This document shows positions 7,853 through 16,385 of a stretch of DNA of 64,000 nt, in pieces. The stretch covers positions 1 through 64,000 of the forward strand of contig CAZOBN010000004.1 in assembly GCA_964577835.1 (NCBI GenBank). Direction: 5' to 3'. The notes under the pieces were generated by a model. The model was not told the DNA's origin. It was given only the letters and a program-made list of their open reading frames with translations, and made no database searches. Origin of the DNA: CAVVYA01 sp964577835 (GTDB lineage Bacteria; Pseudomonadota; Alphaproteobacteria; SMXQ01). Made by a program: the position numbers and the translations under genes. The first letter of the stretch is position 1. Each line of letters begins with the position of its first letter.

Positions 7853-8527
7853 TCAGCGCCCGATCCGCACCCGCTCCAGCTCGCAGGCAAACAGGAATTC
7901 GAGCCCCTCCGCATGGCGTTTGGCGGCGGCCATGTCGACCCCCCATGTATACACACCGTGGCCCCGGATCAAGTAGCCAACGATCCCAGCCCGGCCGTTG
8001 GCCGTGCCCAGCATCGGCGGATGGCGCCGCATGTAGGCCCGTACCTGTTGCGACAGCATGGTCATGTCCTGGGAATTCTCGAAGATCGGCACGACGGCGG
8101 TGGTGTCATGGGTGTCGTATCCCTCGAACACCTTGAGCAACTCGTAGGCGGAGAAGGCGATTTCCCGGCGCTTGGGATCGACCATCGACAGCACGGTCGA
8201 GGCGACCGAATGGGTATGCAACACGGCACCGATCATCGGAAAATCCGCCATAAGCTGGGTATGGAGCGGCGTCTCGGCCGACGGTTTCTGTCCGCGGCCC
8301 ACGGGGTGCCCCGCGAGATCCACCACCATGACGTCCTGTTCGCCGAGCTGGCCCTTGTGGCAGCCGGAGACGGTGATCGCGAGGTGGGCCGCGTCGAGAC
8401 GCGCCGAATAATTGCCGGCGGTCGCCGGTGCCCAGCCATGCGCATCGAGGAAGCGCCCCGCATCGATGATGTCGCGGGCGCGGGCGGCGAAGAGGCCGGC
8501 ATCGATGGCGGATTGGCTTGCGGCCAC
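7853..8527 (-). CDS. mtnB: methylthioribulose-1-phosphate dehydratase
   Basis: A class II aldolase-fold Zn enzyme that dehydrates 5-methylthioribulose-1-phosphate in methionine salvage. Zinc ligands are in VLHTHSVAS and IRGHGVYTWG; the start region FLDAHGWAPATAGNYSAR is typical of MtnB. I prefer the GTG at 8527 (224 residues), which has AAAAGGA about eight bases upstream, over a TTG at 8587 without a good ribosome site. mtnD and mtnC follow. No mtnA or mtnK is nearby, so the first steps of salvage are encoded elsewhere. Confidence 0.92.
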   Translation of the reverse strand: MAASQSAIDAGLFAARARDIIDAGRFLDAHGWAPATAGNYSARLDAAHLAITVSGCHKGQLGEQDVMVVDLAGHPVGRGQKPSAETPLHTQLMADFPMIGAVLHTHSVASTVLSMVDPKRREIAFSAYELLKVFEGYDTHDTTAVVPIFENSQDMTMLSQQVRAYMRRHPPMLGTANGRAGIVGYLIRGHGVYTWGVDMAAAKRHAEGLEFLFACELERVRIGR

Positions 8528-8612
8528 GGGCGCGTCCTTTTCGAATCGGGGCGCGCTGTGTTTACCCGCTCTACCGCGGAAACTCAATATGGCTGAAGAA
8601 ACGCGCCGGCGA

Positions 8613-9962
8613 TCAGGCGGCGACGTAGCCGCGCACGGAGTCGAGCTTGGCGCCGGTCAAATCGGCGCCGTCGAGATTGGCGCCCTTGAGGTTGGCCTCG
8701 CGCAGATCGGCGCCGCGCAGGTCCGCGTCACGCAGATCGGCCTCGGCGAAATCCGCCCGGCTCAGGCGGGCGTCGCGCAGCACGGCGCTGGCCAGATTGG
8801 CGCGGATCAGCTTGGCGCCTTCGAGATTGACCGGATAACTGTGCTGCTGCGCGCTGCCGACCTTTTCGACGGGTCCGAGATTGGCACCCGCGAGATTGGT
8901 TTCGATCAAGGCGGCGCGGTGGAGATTGGTGCCGCGCAGATCCGCGCGCGTCAGATTGGCGCCGCTCAGATCGCTGTAGGACATGGCCGCCATGGCGAGC
9001 TCGGCCTGGGTCAGGTCGGCGCCCTGGAGCACGCAGCGCTCCATCACGGCCGCCGCGAGATTGGCCGTCCGCAACACCTGACCGCTCAAGTCCGTGTCGG
9101 AGAAATCGGCGCGCGTGCCATCATGGCTCGAAGAGGTCACCCATTTGGCGTGCTGGGCGAGCATCAGGCCGATGCGGTCATCGGTGGCGACGGGTTGCAC
9201 GTTCATCGCCATCCGCAGCGCTTCCACGCCACGCGCATCGGAATCGACGATCGCGCCGCGCAGGTCGGCGCTCTTGAAATTGGCGCCTTCGAGCTTGACC
9301 TTGCTGAGCACCGCGCCGGTCATGGTGCTGCCGGCCAGGTTGGCGTTGGTCAGGTCGGCGTTTTCGAACAGCGTGCCGATCAAGATGCAGTTGCGCAGAT
9401 CGGCGTGCTTTAGATCGGTGTTGCGCATGATAGCGTCGGTCAGGTCGGCGTTGAGCAGCATGGCATCCGACAGCAGCGCGCCGGTCAGATCGGCGCGGCG
9501 CGCGACGATGGCGCTCAGTTCGGACGATATCTTCTCCATGTTGACAACGCTCATCCCATCCTTGGTGCCGTAACGGGCGAGCGCCGCCTGGCGCAGGTCG
9601 GCGTCGACCATCTTGGCTTCGGTGAGATCGGCGCCGCGCAGGCAGGCGCCGCGCAGGTCGGCGCGGGTCAGGTCCGCACGGAACAGATTGGCGACGCGCA
9701 GATCGGCGCCGAACAGGTTGGCGGCGCTGAGATCGGCCTCGGCCAGCCGCGCTTGCTTGAGCAACGCGCCGGTCAGGTCCGCCTGCGACAGATTGCGCTG
9801 CCGGAGATCGAGGCCGCTCAGATCATGGAATTTCAATTGAGCGCGTCGGCCGTTGTTCTGTCCGGTCAGGAAGCGCTCGTGCTGCTGCAGCACGCGGTCG
9901 AGCTCCTGTTGGCCCAGCCGGGTCCAATTGTTCGCACTGTGACGGTCCGGCTGATCGGTCAT
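8613..9962 (-). CDS. pentapeptide-repeat protein
   Basis: About 449 residues, dominated by A(D/N)Lxx pentapeptides that fold as a right-handed quadrilateral beta-helix. Repeats cover about residues 50-150, 175-260 and 290-440. They are interrupted by a non-repeat segment with KWVTSSSHDGTRADF, a spacer seen in alphaproteobacterial members. No signal peptide or catalytic domain. Family roles range from DNA-mimicking gyrase protection to scaffolding; nothing here selects one. The ATG at 9962 (MTDQPDRHS) is chosen over an open frame to 10199 that looks non-coding. It lies 85 bases upstream of mtnB on the same strand. Confidence 0.85.
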   Translation of the reverse strand: MTDQPDRHSANNWTRLGQQELDRVLQQHERFLTGQNNGRRAQLKFHDLSGLDLRQRNLSQADLTGALLKQARLAEADLSAANLFGADLRVANLFRADLTRADLRGACLRGADLTEAKMVDADLRQAALARYGTKDGMSVVNMEKISSELSAIVARRADLTGALLSDAMLLNADLTDAIMRNTDLKHADLRNCILIGTLFENADLTNANLAGSTMTGAVLSKVKLEGANFKSADLRGAIVDSDARGVEALRMAMNVQPVATDDRIGLMLAQHAKWVTSSSHDGTRADFSDTDLSGQVLRTANLAAAVMERCVLQGADLTQAELAMAAMSYSDLSGANLTRADLRGTNLHRAALIETNLAGANLGPVEKVGSAQQHSYPVNLEGAKLIRANLASAVLRDARLSRADFAEADLRDADLRGADLREANLKGANLDGADLTGAKLDSVRGYVAA

Positions 9963-10213
9963 CGAGGGCTCATGGCGAAAGTCGCCCCGCCCGCGCGGCG
10001 GCGCTCGAAAAAAGTTAAGCACTACAAAGCTTAAGGTATGGTTAATGGACGGTTGCCGCGGAACCGAGCCTTGCCATAATGGCGCCCAATTCCGGGCTAT
10101 GATGGGAGTTGCCCGGAAGGGTCCGGCCCCAATCGGATCCCCAAGGGCTGGCCCGGCGGTTGATCCGGGAGGACGGCCCGGGGCCTGCCGCCCCGGCATT
10201 GTAGGAGGTTCGA

Positions 10214-10657
10214 ATGGTCACGCGTACGGTTGGCCGACTGGCGCTTGGCGCCGCCGGCTTGATGGCCCTCAGCGCCGCGGCCGTGATGTCAGCCCCCGCT
10301 CCGGCACACGCCGACAGCTTCGCGTTCGGCTACAGCAGCGGCTATTACCCGCGGCATTACCATCGCCCCTATCATCGCGGATACGACGCACGCTACGTCT
10401 ATGTCGCGCCACCGCCGGTCTACTACTATCCGCCGCCGCCGCGCGTCGTTTATGCTCCGGCGCCGCCTCCGGTCTATTACGCGCCGCCCCCGCCGCCCGT
10501 GGTCTATCAGCCGCAGACATTGCCCGGCGGCCGCCTTCAGGCCGCGCAGAACTATTGCCGCGAATACCAGAGCACGACAGTCGTGAACAATCAGCCGGTG
10601 CCGTCCTACGGCACCGCCTGCTTGCAGCCCGACGGGTCGTGGCAGATCGTGCGCTGA
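10214..10657 (+). CDS. secreted Pro/Tyr-rich protein with surface-antigen-like C-terminus
   Basis: A 147-residue exported protein. A signal peptide covers about residues 1-33 (cleavage near AHA-DS). A Tyr/His/Arg then Pro/Tyr-rich low-complexity region follows (PPPVYYYPPPP type, about 40-100). The last 45 residues (YCREYQSTTVV ... SYGTACLQPDGSWQIV) with two Cys resemble the C-terminus of alphaproteobacterial 17-kDa surface-antigen-like proteins. GGAGG lies six bases before the ATG, and a strong terminator follows at 10696-10727, so it is probably a single-gene unit. Function unknown; probably periplasmic or envelope. Confidence 0.8.
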   Translation: MVTRTVGRLALGAAGLMALSAAAVMSAPAPAHADSFAFGYSSGYYPRHYHRPYHRGYDARYVYVAPPPVYYYPPPPRVVYAPAPPPVYYAPPPPPVVYQPQTLPGGRLQAAQNYCREYQSTTVVNNQPVPSYGTACLQPDGSWQIVR

Positions 10658-10695
10658 CGGCGCGCCGCCTCGTTCTCTCGATATCGCTCCACCTC

Positions 10696-10727
10696 AGCCC
10701 CGGTCACCCTGACCGGGGCTTTTTTTT
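10696..10727 (+). terminator. Rho-independent terminator after the secreted protein gene
   Basis: Perfect 11-bp stem (AGCCCCGGTCA / TGACCGGGGCT) with a CCC loop, followed by eight T. It lies 39 bases after the stop at 10657 and just before the convergent DUF1345 gene. Confidence 0.9.
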
Positions 10728-10736
10728 CGCCCGGCT

Positions 10737-11417
10737 TCAGCCGCCGCCCTGCACCGCGATGTTGACGGCGAGCGCGATCAGGACCGTGTTGTAGAAGAAG
10801 GCCACCGTGCTGTGGGCCCAGGTCACCTTGCGCATGACGGTGCTGGTGACGTCCACATCCGAGACCTGGGCCGTCGTGCCCACGACATACGAATGATAGA
10901 TGAAGTCCCACGCTGTCGGCTCGTCGGTACCGGGAAACTTCAAGCCGCCGGCGTCATGGCCTTTCGCGCCCCCCGTCTTGCCATCGACGCGGACGTAATA
11001 GAGATGCCCGTAGCGGTAGGCCATGATCAGATGCAGCGTCAACCAGCCGAGCGGTACGCTGGCGATCGACAGCATAAGCAGAAGCGAGTCGGCCCTTTGT
11101 GGCCGGTCGAACAAGCCGAACAGCGACACCACGCCGAAGCCGATCGCGGCGAGGGTTATCAGCACGATCAGGATGCCGCCTTCGTCCTCGATCGCCGAGC
11201 GCTTGCGCATCTCGGCAATCGTGATGCGATTGACGAGAACGGCCATGGAACTCAGATAGGCGAGATAGAACACGTCGCCGGCGAGCACCAGGCGCAATTG
11301 CCGATCCAGCGTCCAGGTGACCCCCCACACGACGATCCCGAGCAGGGCGGAGAGATAGAACCGGCTGTGATGGCGCCAGTGGTTTCGTGTGGCTCTGGTC
11401 AGCCCCATGGCCCTCAT
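10737..11417 (-). CDS. DUF1345 family integral membrane protein
   Basis: A 226-residue inner-membrane protein with about five hydrophobic helices. The family signature is in the C-terminal third (WDFIYHSYVVGTTAQVSDVDVTS, then RKVTWAHSTVAFFYNTVLIALAVN). Function of the family is unknown. Start ATG at 11417; an internal ATG at 11408 is possible. It converges on the secreted protein gene. Confidence 0.88.
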   Translation of the reverse strand: MRAMGLTRATRNHWRHHSRFYLSALLGIVVWGVTWTLDRQLRLVLAGDVFYLAYLSSMAVLVNRITIAEMRKRSAIEDEGGILIVLITLAAIGFGVVSLFGLFDRPQRADSLLLMLSIASVPLGWLTLHLIMAYRYGHLYYVRVDGKTGGAKGHDAGGLKFPGTDEPTAWDFIYHSYVVGTTAQVSDVDVTSTVMRKVTWAHSTVAFFYNTVLIALAVNIAVQGGG

Positions 11418-11631
11418 CCCTCACCCCATCTCTGTAAGCCGTCACGTCCTCGACGAACGCCGACCTGTCGCGAACGTTCCGGCTCTGCCCTCACCGTCTC
11501 GACGATGTCCGCGAACCCCTTCAAACCCAGGCCGTCTTCCGTGTATAGAAGACGGCGGGCGCGCTTTCCGGCGCTGCCCCCAGAAATCGCTGGTCACCCA
11601 GCGCGATTACCATAAGCCGGAAGGAAGCGTC

Positions 11632-13254
11632 GTGAAACAGGGCTACGATTACATCGTCATCGGTGCCGGCTCCGCCGGCTGCGTCTTGGCCAACCGCCTG
11701 AGCGAGGATTCGAGCGCCCGCGTGCTGCTGCTCGAGGCCGGCGGCCGCGACCTCAACCCGCTGATCCATATCCCTCTCGGTCTCGGCAAGATGCACGAAT
11801 ACCGGCTCCATGACTGGGGCTACAACACCGAGCCCGATCCCAATCTCAACGGCCGCCACATCGAGGCCATGCGCGGCAAGGTGCTCGGCGGCTCCTCCTC
11901 GATCAATGTCATGGCCTACACCCGCGGCAACGCCGGCGACTACGATCGCTGGGCGCGGAACGGCGCCCACGGCTGGTCCTATGCCGACGTGCTGCCCTAC
12001 TTCAAGCGCTGCGAGACCTGGAAGGGCGGCGAGAACGCCTGGCGCGGCGGCTCGGGTCCGTTGCACACCGAATATGCCCGCACCCGGGATCCGTTGTTCG
12101 CCGCCTGGATCGAAGCCGGCAAGGCGGCGGGCTACAAGTATCAGGAGGACTACAACGCGGCCGATCAGGAGGGCTTCAGCCGCAGCCAATACACCATCAA
12201 GAATGGCCGGCGCTGCTCCTCCGCCGTCGCCTTCCTGCGCCCGGCCCTGAAGCGCCCGAACCTCACCGTGGTCACCGGCGCGCTGACCACCCGCATCCTG
12301 TTCCAGGGGGCGCGCGCGAAATCCGTCGAATATCTCAAGGACGGCAAGCTCACCCATGTGGCGGCCGAGCGCGAGATCGTCGTCTCCGGCGGCACCTTCA
12401 ACACGCCGCAGATCCTCATGCTGTCGGGCATCGGTCCGGCGGAGCATCTCAAGTCCGTCGGCATCCAGCCGCTGATCGATCTGCCGGTCGGCCACAACCT
12501 GCAGGATCACCTGGCGACGCTGATCTTCTGGATGCGCAACACCGGCAGCACGTTCCGCGACAACATGCGGTTCGACCGCATGGCGCTCAACATGATCCGC
12601 GCCTACATGTTCGGCACCGGCCCGGCCACCATGGTGCCCGGCGGCATGCACGCCTTCATCAAGACGCACCCCAAGCTGGCGGTGCCCGACATCGAATTCA
12701 TGTTCCGCGGCCTGCCGTCCCACGCCCATCTCTGGTTCCCGGGCATCAAGGGGATGTATGTGGACGGCTACGGCATCCGCCCGACCCTGCTCCACCCCGA
12801 GAGCCGCGGCACGGTGACCCTGCGCTCGGCGAATCCGCAGGATGCGGTGCGCATCACCTACAACTTCTTCACCGCGCCGAACGATCTGCCGACGCTGCGC
12901 CAGGGCTTCAAGATCGGCCGCGAGCTCGGCTACCGGCCGGAGATGGACGCCTTCCGCGGCAAGGAGACATCGCCCGGCCTCGACACCGTCAAGACCGACG
13001 ACGAGATCGACGCCTTCATCAAGCGCAACGCCACGACGGCCCACCACCCGTCGAGCACCTGCGCCATCGGTTCCGTGGTCGATCCCGAGCTGCGCGTGCA
13101 CGGCATCGAGGGCCTGCGCGTGGTCGACGCCTCGGTCATGCCGGACCTGGTGTCGGCCCACATCAACGCCTGCGTGCTGATGATGGCCGAGCGCGCCTCC
13201 GACCTGATCCACGGCAAGCAGGTGCTGCAGCCGGCGACGGCCGAGGCAGCTTAG
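11632..13254 (+). CDS. GMC-family FAD oxidoreductase (choline dehydrogenase-like)
   Basis: A 540-residue flavoprotein alcohol dehydrogenase/oxidase. The N-terminal FAD motif is YIVIGAGSAGCVLA. GMC signature 1 is GKVLGGSSSINVM and signature 2 is SGGTFNTPQILMLSGIGP. The catalytic His is in HHPSSTCAIG and the second His/Asn in SAHINAC. The start is the GTG at 11632 with AAGGA upstream; the frame is open further 5' but the extra residues do not match. Substrate is some primary or polyethylene-glycol-like alcohol. No betaine aldehyde dehydrogenase is adjacent, so betA is not assigned. Confidence 0.9.
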   Translation: MKQGYDYIVIGAGSAGCVLANRLSEDSSARVLLLEAGGRDLNPLIHIPLGLGKMHEYRLHDWGYNTEPDPNLNGRHIEAMRGKVLGGSSSINVMAYTRGNAGDYDRWARNGAHGWSYADVLPYFKRCETWKGGENAWRGGSGPLHTEYARTRDPLFAAWIEAGKAAGYKYQEDYNAADQEGFSRSQYTIKNGRRCSSAVAFLRPALKRPNLTVVTGALTTRILFQGARAKSVEYLKDGKLTHVAAEREIVVSGGTFNTPQILMLSGIGPAEHLKSVGIQPLIDLPVGHNLQDHLATLIFWMRNTGSTFRDNMRFDRMALNMIRAYMFGTGPATMVPGGMHAFIKTHPKLAVPDIEFMFRGLPSHAHLWFPGIKGMYVDGYGIRPTLLHPESRGTVTLRSANPQDAVRITYNFFTAPNDLPTLRQGFKIGRELGYRPEMDAFRGKETSPGLDTVKTDDEIDAFIKRNATTAHHPSSTCAIGSVVDPELRVHGIEGLRVVDASVMPDLVSAHINACVLMMAERASDLIHGKQVLQPATAEAA

Positions 13255-13290
13255 GGAAACGGCGGCGAAGGGGTAGGAAGGAAGACGGAT

Positions 13291-13566
13291 GGCCCGGTCG
13301 AGCCCACGGCTGTCCGGTCGAGGTCGAGGCCGTTGGAATGCGCCGATTCGTGGATGCCCCGGACAAGCCGGGGCATGACGGTTTTTATCGGATTTCCGCC
13401 ATTTGCGTCATGGCCCGATTCAGTCGGGCCATCCACGTCAAGCCGTCGCTTGTGACTGTGACAATCGGTGTCCGTCCTCCGCGTGCCCACCATCGAATGT
13501 CATGCTGTCGGCGTTTCCCCGGGAAACTTGGATGCTCAACCGGACAGCCGTGGGCTCGACCGGGCC
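13291..13566. repeat. MITE-like inverted-repeat element, copy 1 (276 bp)
   Basis: Bounded by a perfect 28-bp inverted repeat (13291-13318 and 13539-13566) beginning GGCCCGGTCGAGCC. Inside are the palindromes GCCCCGGACAAGCCGGGGC and GGCCCGATTCAGTCGGGCC. An almost equal-length copy in the opposite orientation lies at 33711-33987. No real gene is in it; the short frames it creates (with MPRLVRGIHE) are a well-known spurious product of such repeats. Confidence 0.85.
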
Positions 13567-13586
13567 ACGTTTTTTCTGAAGGCGTG

Positions 13587-13997
13587 TTACGCCGCCGGCA
13601 CCTTGCGCGGCTTGCGGTCGTCGCCGATGGCGACGAAGGTGAACAGGCCTTCGGTCACCTTGAGCTCGTCGCCGCCCCGTCCGCGCCGTACCCAGCTCTC
13701 CACCTTGATGGTGATCGAGGTGTTGCCGATTTTCGTGATCTCGCCGTAGCAGCTCACCTCGTCGCCGACGAACACCGGATGGTGGAAGCTCATGGTGGCG
13801 ATGGCGACCGTGGCGACACGGCCGTGAGCGCGCCGTGTGGCGATCATGCCGCCGGCCATGTCCATCTGGGACAGCACCCAGCCGCCGAAGATGTCGCCGT
13901 TCGGGTTGGTGTCCGCCGGCATGGCGACCGTGCGGATGGCGAGTTCGCCCTGTGGCTGGTTTTCCTCGCTAGCGGACTCGGACAATGACGCCTCCAT
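13587..13997 (-). CDS. acyl-CoA thioesterase, hotdog fold (YciA-like)
   Basis: A 136-residue single hotdog-domain protein that would hydrolyse acyl-CoA to free acid and CoA. Key segments are PADTNPNGDIFGGWVLSQMD, which contains the catalytic Asp region, and MSFHHPVFVGDEV. The ATG at 13997 gives the usual length; the longer open frame to 14123 is not family-like. The acidic N-terminal 15 residues are variable in the family. Cytoplasmic. It is bordered downstream by the MITE-like repeat. Confidence 0.9.
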   Translation of the reverse strand: MEASLSESASEENQPQGELAIRTVAMPADTNPNGDIFGGWVLSQMDMAGGMIATRRAHGRVATVAIATMSFHHPVFVGDEVSCYGEITKIGNTSITIKVESWVRRGRGGDELKVTEGLFTFVAIGDDRKPRKVPAA

Positions 13998-14182
13998 GAT
14001 CCGATCGACGATCGTGGTGTGGGGGAAAGCGGCGCGCGGGCGCGCCGGCCGAACCTGAGAAAGACGGTGTCTTCGGACCACCTTGATATCGCGACCCCGG
14101 GCTCGCGTCGAGGTCCGAAGCATCGAGATCCGTCAGCCCGGTCGGTTCCGAGATCGGCGCGAATGGCGCCCTCGCTCTCGGT

Positions 14183-14839
14183 TCAGGCGCTGGCCATCCG
14201 CAGGCGCTGCCTGCGGGACCATTCGAAATGGCCCAGAATGACCAGGCTCGCTGCGGCCGCGAAGAAGCACCATACCGAAACGAATGCCTCCCAATAGAGG
14301 ACAAAGGCGACGGCGGAGCCCACGAGAATGATCGCACCGAGCGCGACAACCGTGCGCTGCGAGGACAGCACGAGCGGCAGACCGGTCGCGGCGAGATAGG
14401 CGACGGCAAGCGCGGGAGAAGGCGTGTAATTCGTCAGATAGACGATGTGGCCGTCCTGAATGGCCGCACCATAGGGCCGACTCAGTATCCACCACAGCAT
14501 ATGGGCGCTGACCCCGACGCCGACCGCCAGGCAGATAAACATGAGGCGCCGACGACGTTCGTTGGATTCGATCAGCAATACGGCGGCCGACGCGTACACC
14601 GGCCAGAAGACATGGGCAAAAAGGAGAAAGATGAGCGTCAGGCTGGTGGTGACCGGTCCGTCCGGCGCGACCGGGAGATCGAGCCACAGCAACCCCTCGA
14701 TGCTCTGCTGGAACGCGAAGAGGAGAGGTGTGGCCGCCAATGGCGCCTCTCGCGGATCGTTGACCCTGCTCAGGGAGAAAACCCCGACCGCAGCGGTCAT
14801 CCCCGCCGTGACGAAACTTGCTGTGGCGGAGAAGCACAT
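14183..14839 (-). CDS. DUF6629-type integral membrane protein
   Basis: A 218-residue membrane protein with about seven hydrophobic segments. It begins MCFSATASF, a start highly typical of the DUF6629 family, and has FAFQQSIEGLLWL in the second segment and FWPVYASAAVLLIE in the third. Function unknown. The ATG at 14839 is chosen on this conserved N-terminus. The region upstream (14880-14951) is the degenerate tRNA copy. Confidence 0.82.
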   Translation of the reverse strand: MCFSATASFVTAGMTAAVGVFSLSRVNDPREAPLAATPLLFAFQQSIEGLLWLDLPVAPDGPVTTSLTLIFLLFAHVFWPVYASAAVLLIESNERRRRLMFICLAVGVGVSAHMLWWILSRPYGAAIQDGHIVYLTNYTPSPALAVAYLAATGLPLVLSSQRTVVALGAIILVGSAVAFVLYWEAFVSVWCFFAAAASLVILGHFEWSRRQRLRMASA

Positions 14840-14879
14840 CGATTTCTGTCCCGTGAGAGGTCCGCGCATGGGCGGGGAC

Positions 14880-14951
14880 TGGCGCGCCGCGCAGGATCCA
14901 ACCCTGCGACCCACGGCTAGGAAGGCCGTTGCTCTACCCAGCCAAGGGCGC
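14880..14951 (-). pseudogene. degenerate tRNA-Arg copy
   Basis: On the minus strand this reads GCGCCCTTGGCTGGGTAGAGC and so on, ending in a CCA. It matches the intact tRNA-Arg(TCT) at 20145-20221 along its whole length but has lost about five bases in the D-arm. The anticodon loop is CTTCCTA instead of CTTCTAA, and the T-arm has mismatches. The similarity continues into the 5' flank (14952-15010 against 20222-20281), so the whole tRNA gene with its promoter region was duplicated and one copy decayed. Not expected to be functional. Confidence 0.85.
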
Positions 14952-15058
14952 ATGTGCGGATCAGCGCGCGAACACTAGCATAACTCACGACGCACGCGAC
15001 AGGCCGTGGAATGTGGCGCCGAAGGACGATGCCATTTTATGCAGTGCGTGAGCGCCGG

Positions 15059-16231
15059 TCAGTATATTTCAGCGACGGAATGCCCCAGGGCCATGGCGCC
15101 GGCATAGTGGGCCTGAGGCCCTGCCTGCAGCGGATGGTAGCGCGCGCCCTGAACGTCGCGGAACCGGCGCTCCAGCCCGGTGCGGCGGTAGAAGCCGGGG
15201 CCGCCCGCCAGTTCCATCGCCAGCTCGACCGTCCTGATCGCGTGCTCGGCGACGAGGGAGCGCCCGATCATCATGTCGTTGACGGTTTCGGCGGAGGGCG
15301 CGTTGCGGTCGGCGACATCCAGCATCCAGCGATGAGCCAGACGGGCGGCGCGCAAAGACGTGTCCATGCGGCCTGCCAGATCGAAGATGTAGCCCGTCGG
15401 CGGCTTCTTCTTCGCCAGCTCCACCGCGATGTCGCGGGCGCTTTCCGCCACGCCCAGGTAGACGGCATAGATGATCGGGAAGGCGATCGTCGCGATGACC
15501 TGAAAGACCGGGTGCCATTCTCCCGCCTTGCGCGAAAAGCTCACCGCTTTGTCGGGAACGAACAGCCCCTCGATCAGCACGTCATGAGAACCGGTGCCGC
15601 GCATGCCGAGCGTGCGCCAGGTCTCGACCACCTTCACGGCGTCCGATTTCATCGGGGCCGCGAAATGAATGACGGTTGGCGCTCCGTCCTCGGATATCCC
15701 TATCGCGCCGGTCATCAGGAGATCGCCGGCCTGCGCGCCCGAGGTGAAAACCTTGCGGGCATCCACCCGCCAGCCGCCGTCGACTTTCGTGGCCTTCCCC
15801 GAGCCGCCGATCCAATCGGAACCGCCGCTCGTGAGCAGGATCAACCGCTCGGCGGCAACCCGTTTCAGCAAGGGCTCGACAGCCGCCACCTTCTGGTGAC
15901 GCCAGCGCCATGCCGGAATCGCGACCTGATGCGTGTGCATCGCGAACGCGAGCGCGGTCGAGCCGCAGGCATGCGCCATGATGCGCAACATTTCCGCCAG
16001 TTCGGGAACCTCCGCACCGCCGCCGCCGAACTCGCGTGGCACGCCGGCCTCGACAAGCCCGGCCTCCTTCAGCAGGGCGTAGTTCTCCGCGACGAAGGTA
16101 TCGTTCTCATCGACCTGAGGCGCCCGCTCGGACAGGATCGGGGCGAGAGCGCGGGCGGCCTCGACGGCATTGTAGGGCGTGGTGTCCGATGCCCGGGACG
16201 CCTTTGGCAGAGTATTCAGATCGCTGATCAT
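15059..16231 (-). CDS. acyl-CoA dehydrogenase-fold flavoprotein
   Basis: A 390-residue flavoprotein with the three-domain acyl-CoA dehydrogenase layout: N-terminal helical domain about 25-130, middle beta domain about 140-240 (GSDWIGGSGKATKVDGGWRV, TWRTLGMRGTGSHDV), and C-terminal helices with ELAGGPGFYRRTGLERRFRDVQGA. The C-terminal pattern and the lack of an obvious base Glu suggest the DszC/SfnB-like monooxygenase side of the superfamily rather than a classical dehydrogenase. GGAGG precedes the ATG at 16231. It is divergent from an HxlR regulator at 16386, the likely controller. Confidence 0.83.
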   Translation of the reverse strand: MISDLNTLPKASRASDTTPYNAVEAARALAPILSERAPQVDENDTFVAENYALLKEAGLVEAGVPREFGGGGAEVPELAEMLRIMAHACGSTALAFAMHTHQVAIPAWRWRHQKVAAVEPLLKRVAAERLILLTSGGSDWIGGSGKATKVDGGWRVDARKVFTSGAQAGDLLMTGAIGISEDGAPTVIHFAAPMKSDAVKVVETWRTLGMRGTGSHDVLIEGLFVPDKAVSFSRKAGEWHPVFQVIATIAFPIIYAVYLGVAESARDIAVELAKKKPPTGYIFDLAGRMDTSLRAARLAHRWMLDVADRNAPSAETVNDMMIGRSLVAEHAIRTVELAMELAGGPGFYRRTGLERRFRDVQGARYHPLQAGPQAHYAGAMALGHSVAEIY

Positions 16232-16306
16232 GACGTGCCTCCTATGGAAAACCGCACGGGTCGCGCTATGGAAACGCCAGGGTGGCGCGACCTGGCCGAG
16301 GTGTCC

Positions 16307-16318
16307 AGTTCACGAACT
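16307..16318. promoter_or_regulatory. candidate operator between flavoprotein gene and HxlR regulator
   Basis: AGTTCACGAACT is an inverted repeat with perfect 5-bp arms in the 154-bp space between the two divergent genes, 76 bases upstream of the flavoprotein start. HxlR-family proteins bind short inverted repeats in such spacers. Assignment rests only on position and symmetry. Confidence 0.4.
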
Positions 16319-16385
16319 ATACTGTCTGCGCTATTATCAGCCGCTTCGAGCGACATCGGAACTTCACGGAATGTAAGGGTGTTCC

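Noticed and set aside
8412..9413. 333-codon plus-strand frame with Ile-Gly-Ala repeats
   Set aside because: It is the antisense of the pentapeptide-repeat gene; the repetitive look comes from the repeats on the other strand.
11521..13212. 563-codon minus-strand frame
   Set aside because: Antisense of the GMC oxidoreductase, which has full catalytic motifs; the shadow has none.
13251..13493. 80-codon frame containing MPRLVRGIHE
   Set aside because: Product of the 276-bp repeat element; this string recurs as a spurious protein wherever the repeat occurs, including 33836-34102 here.
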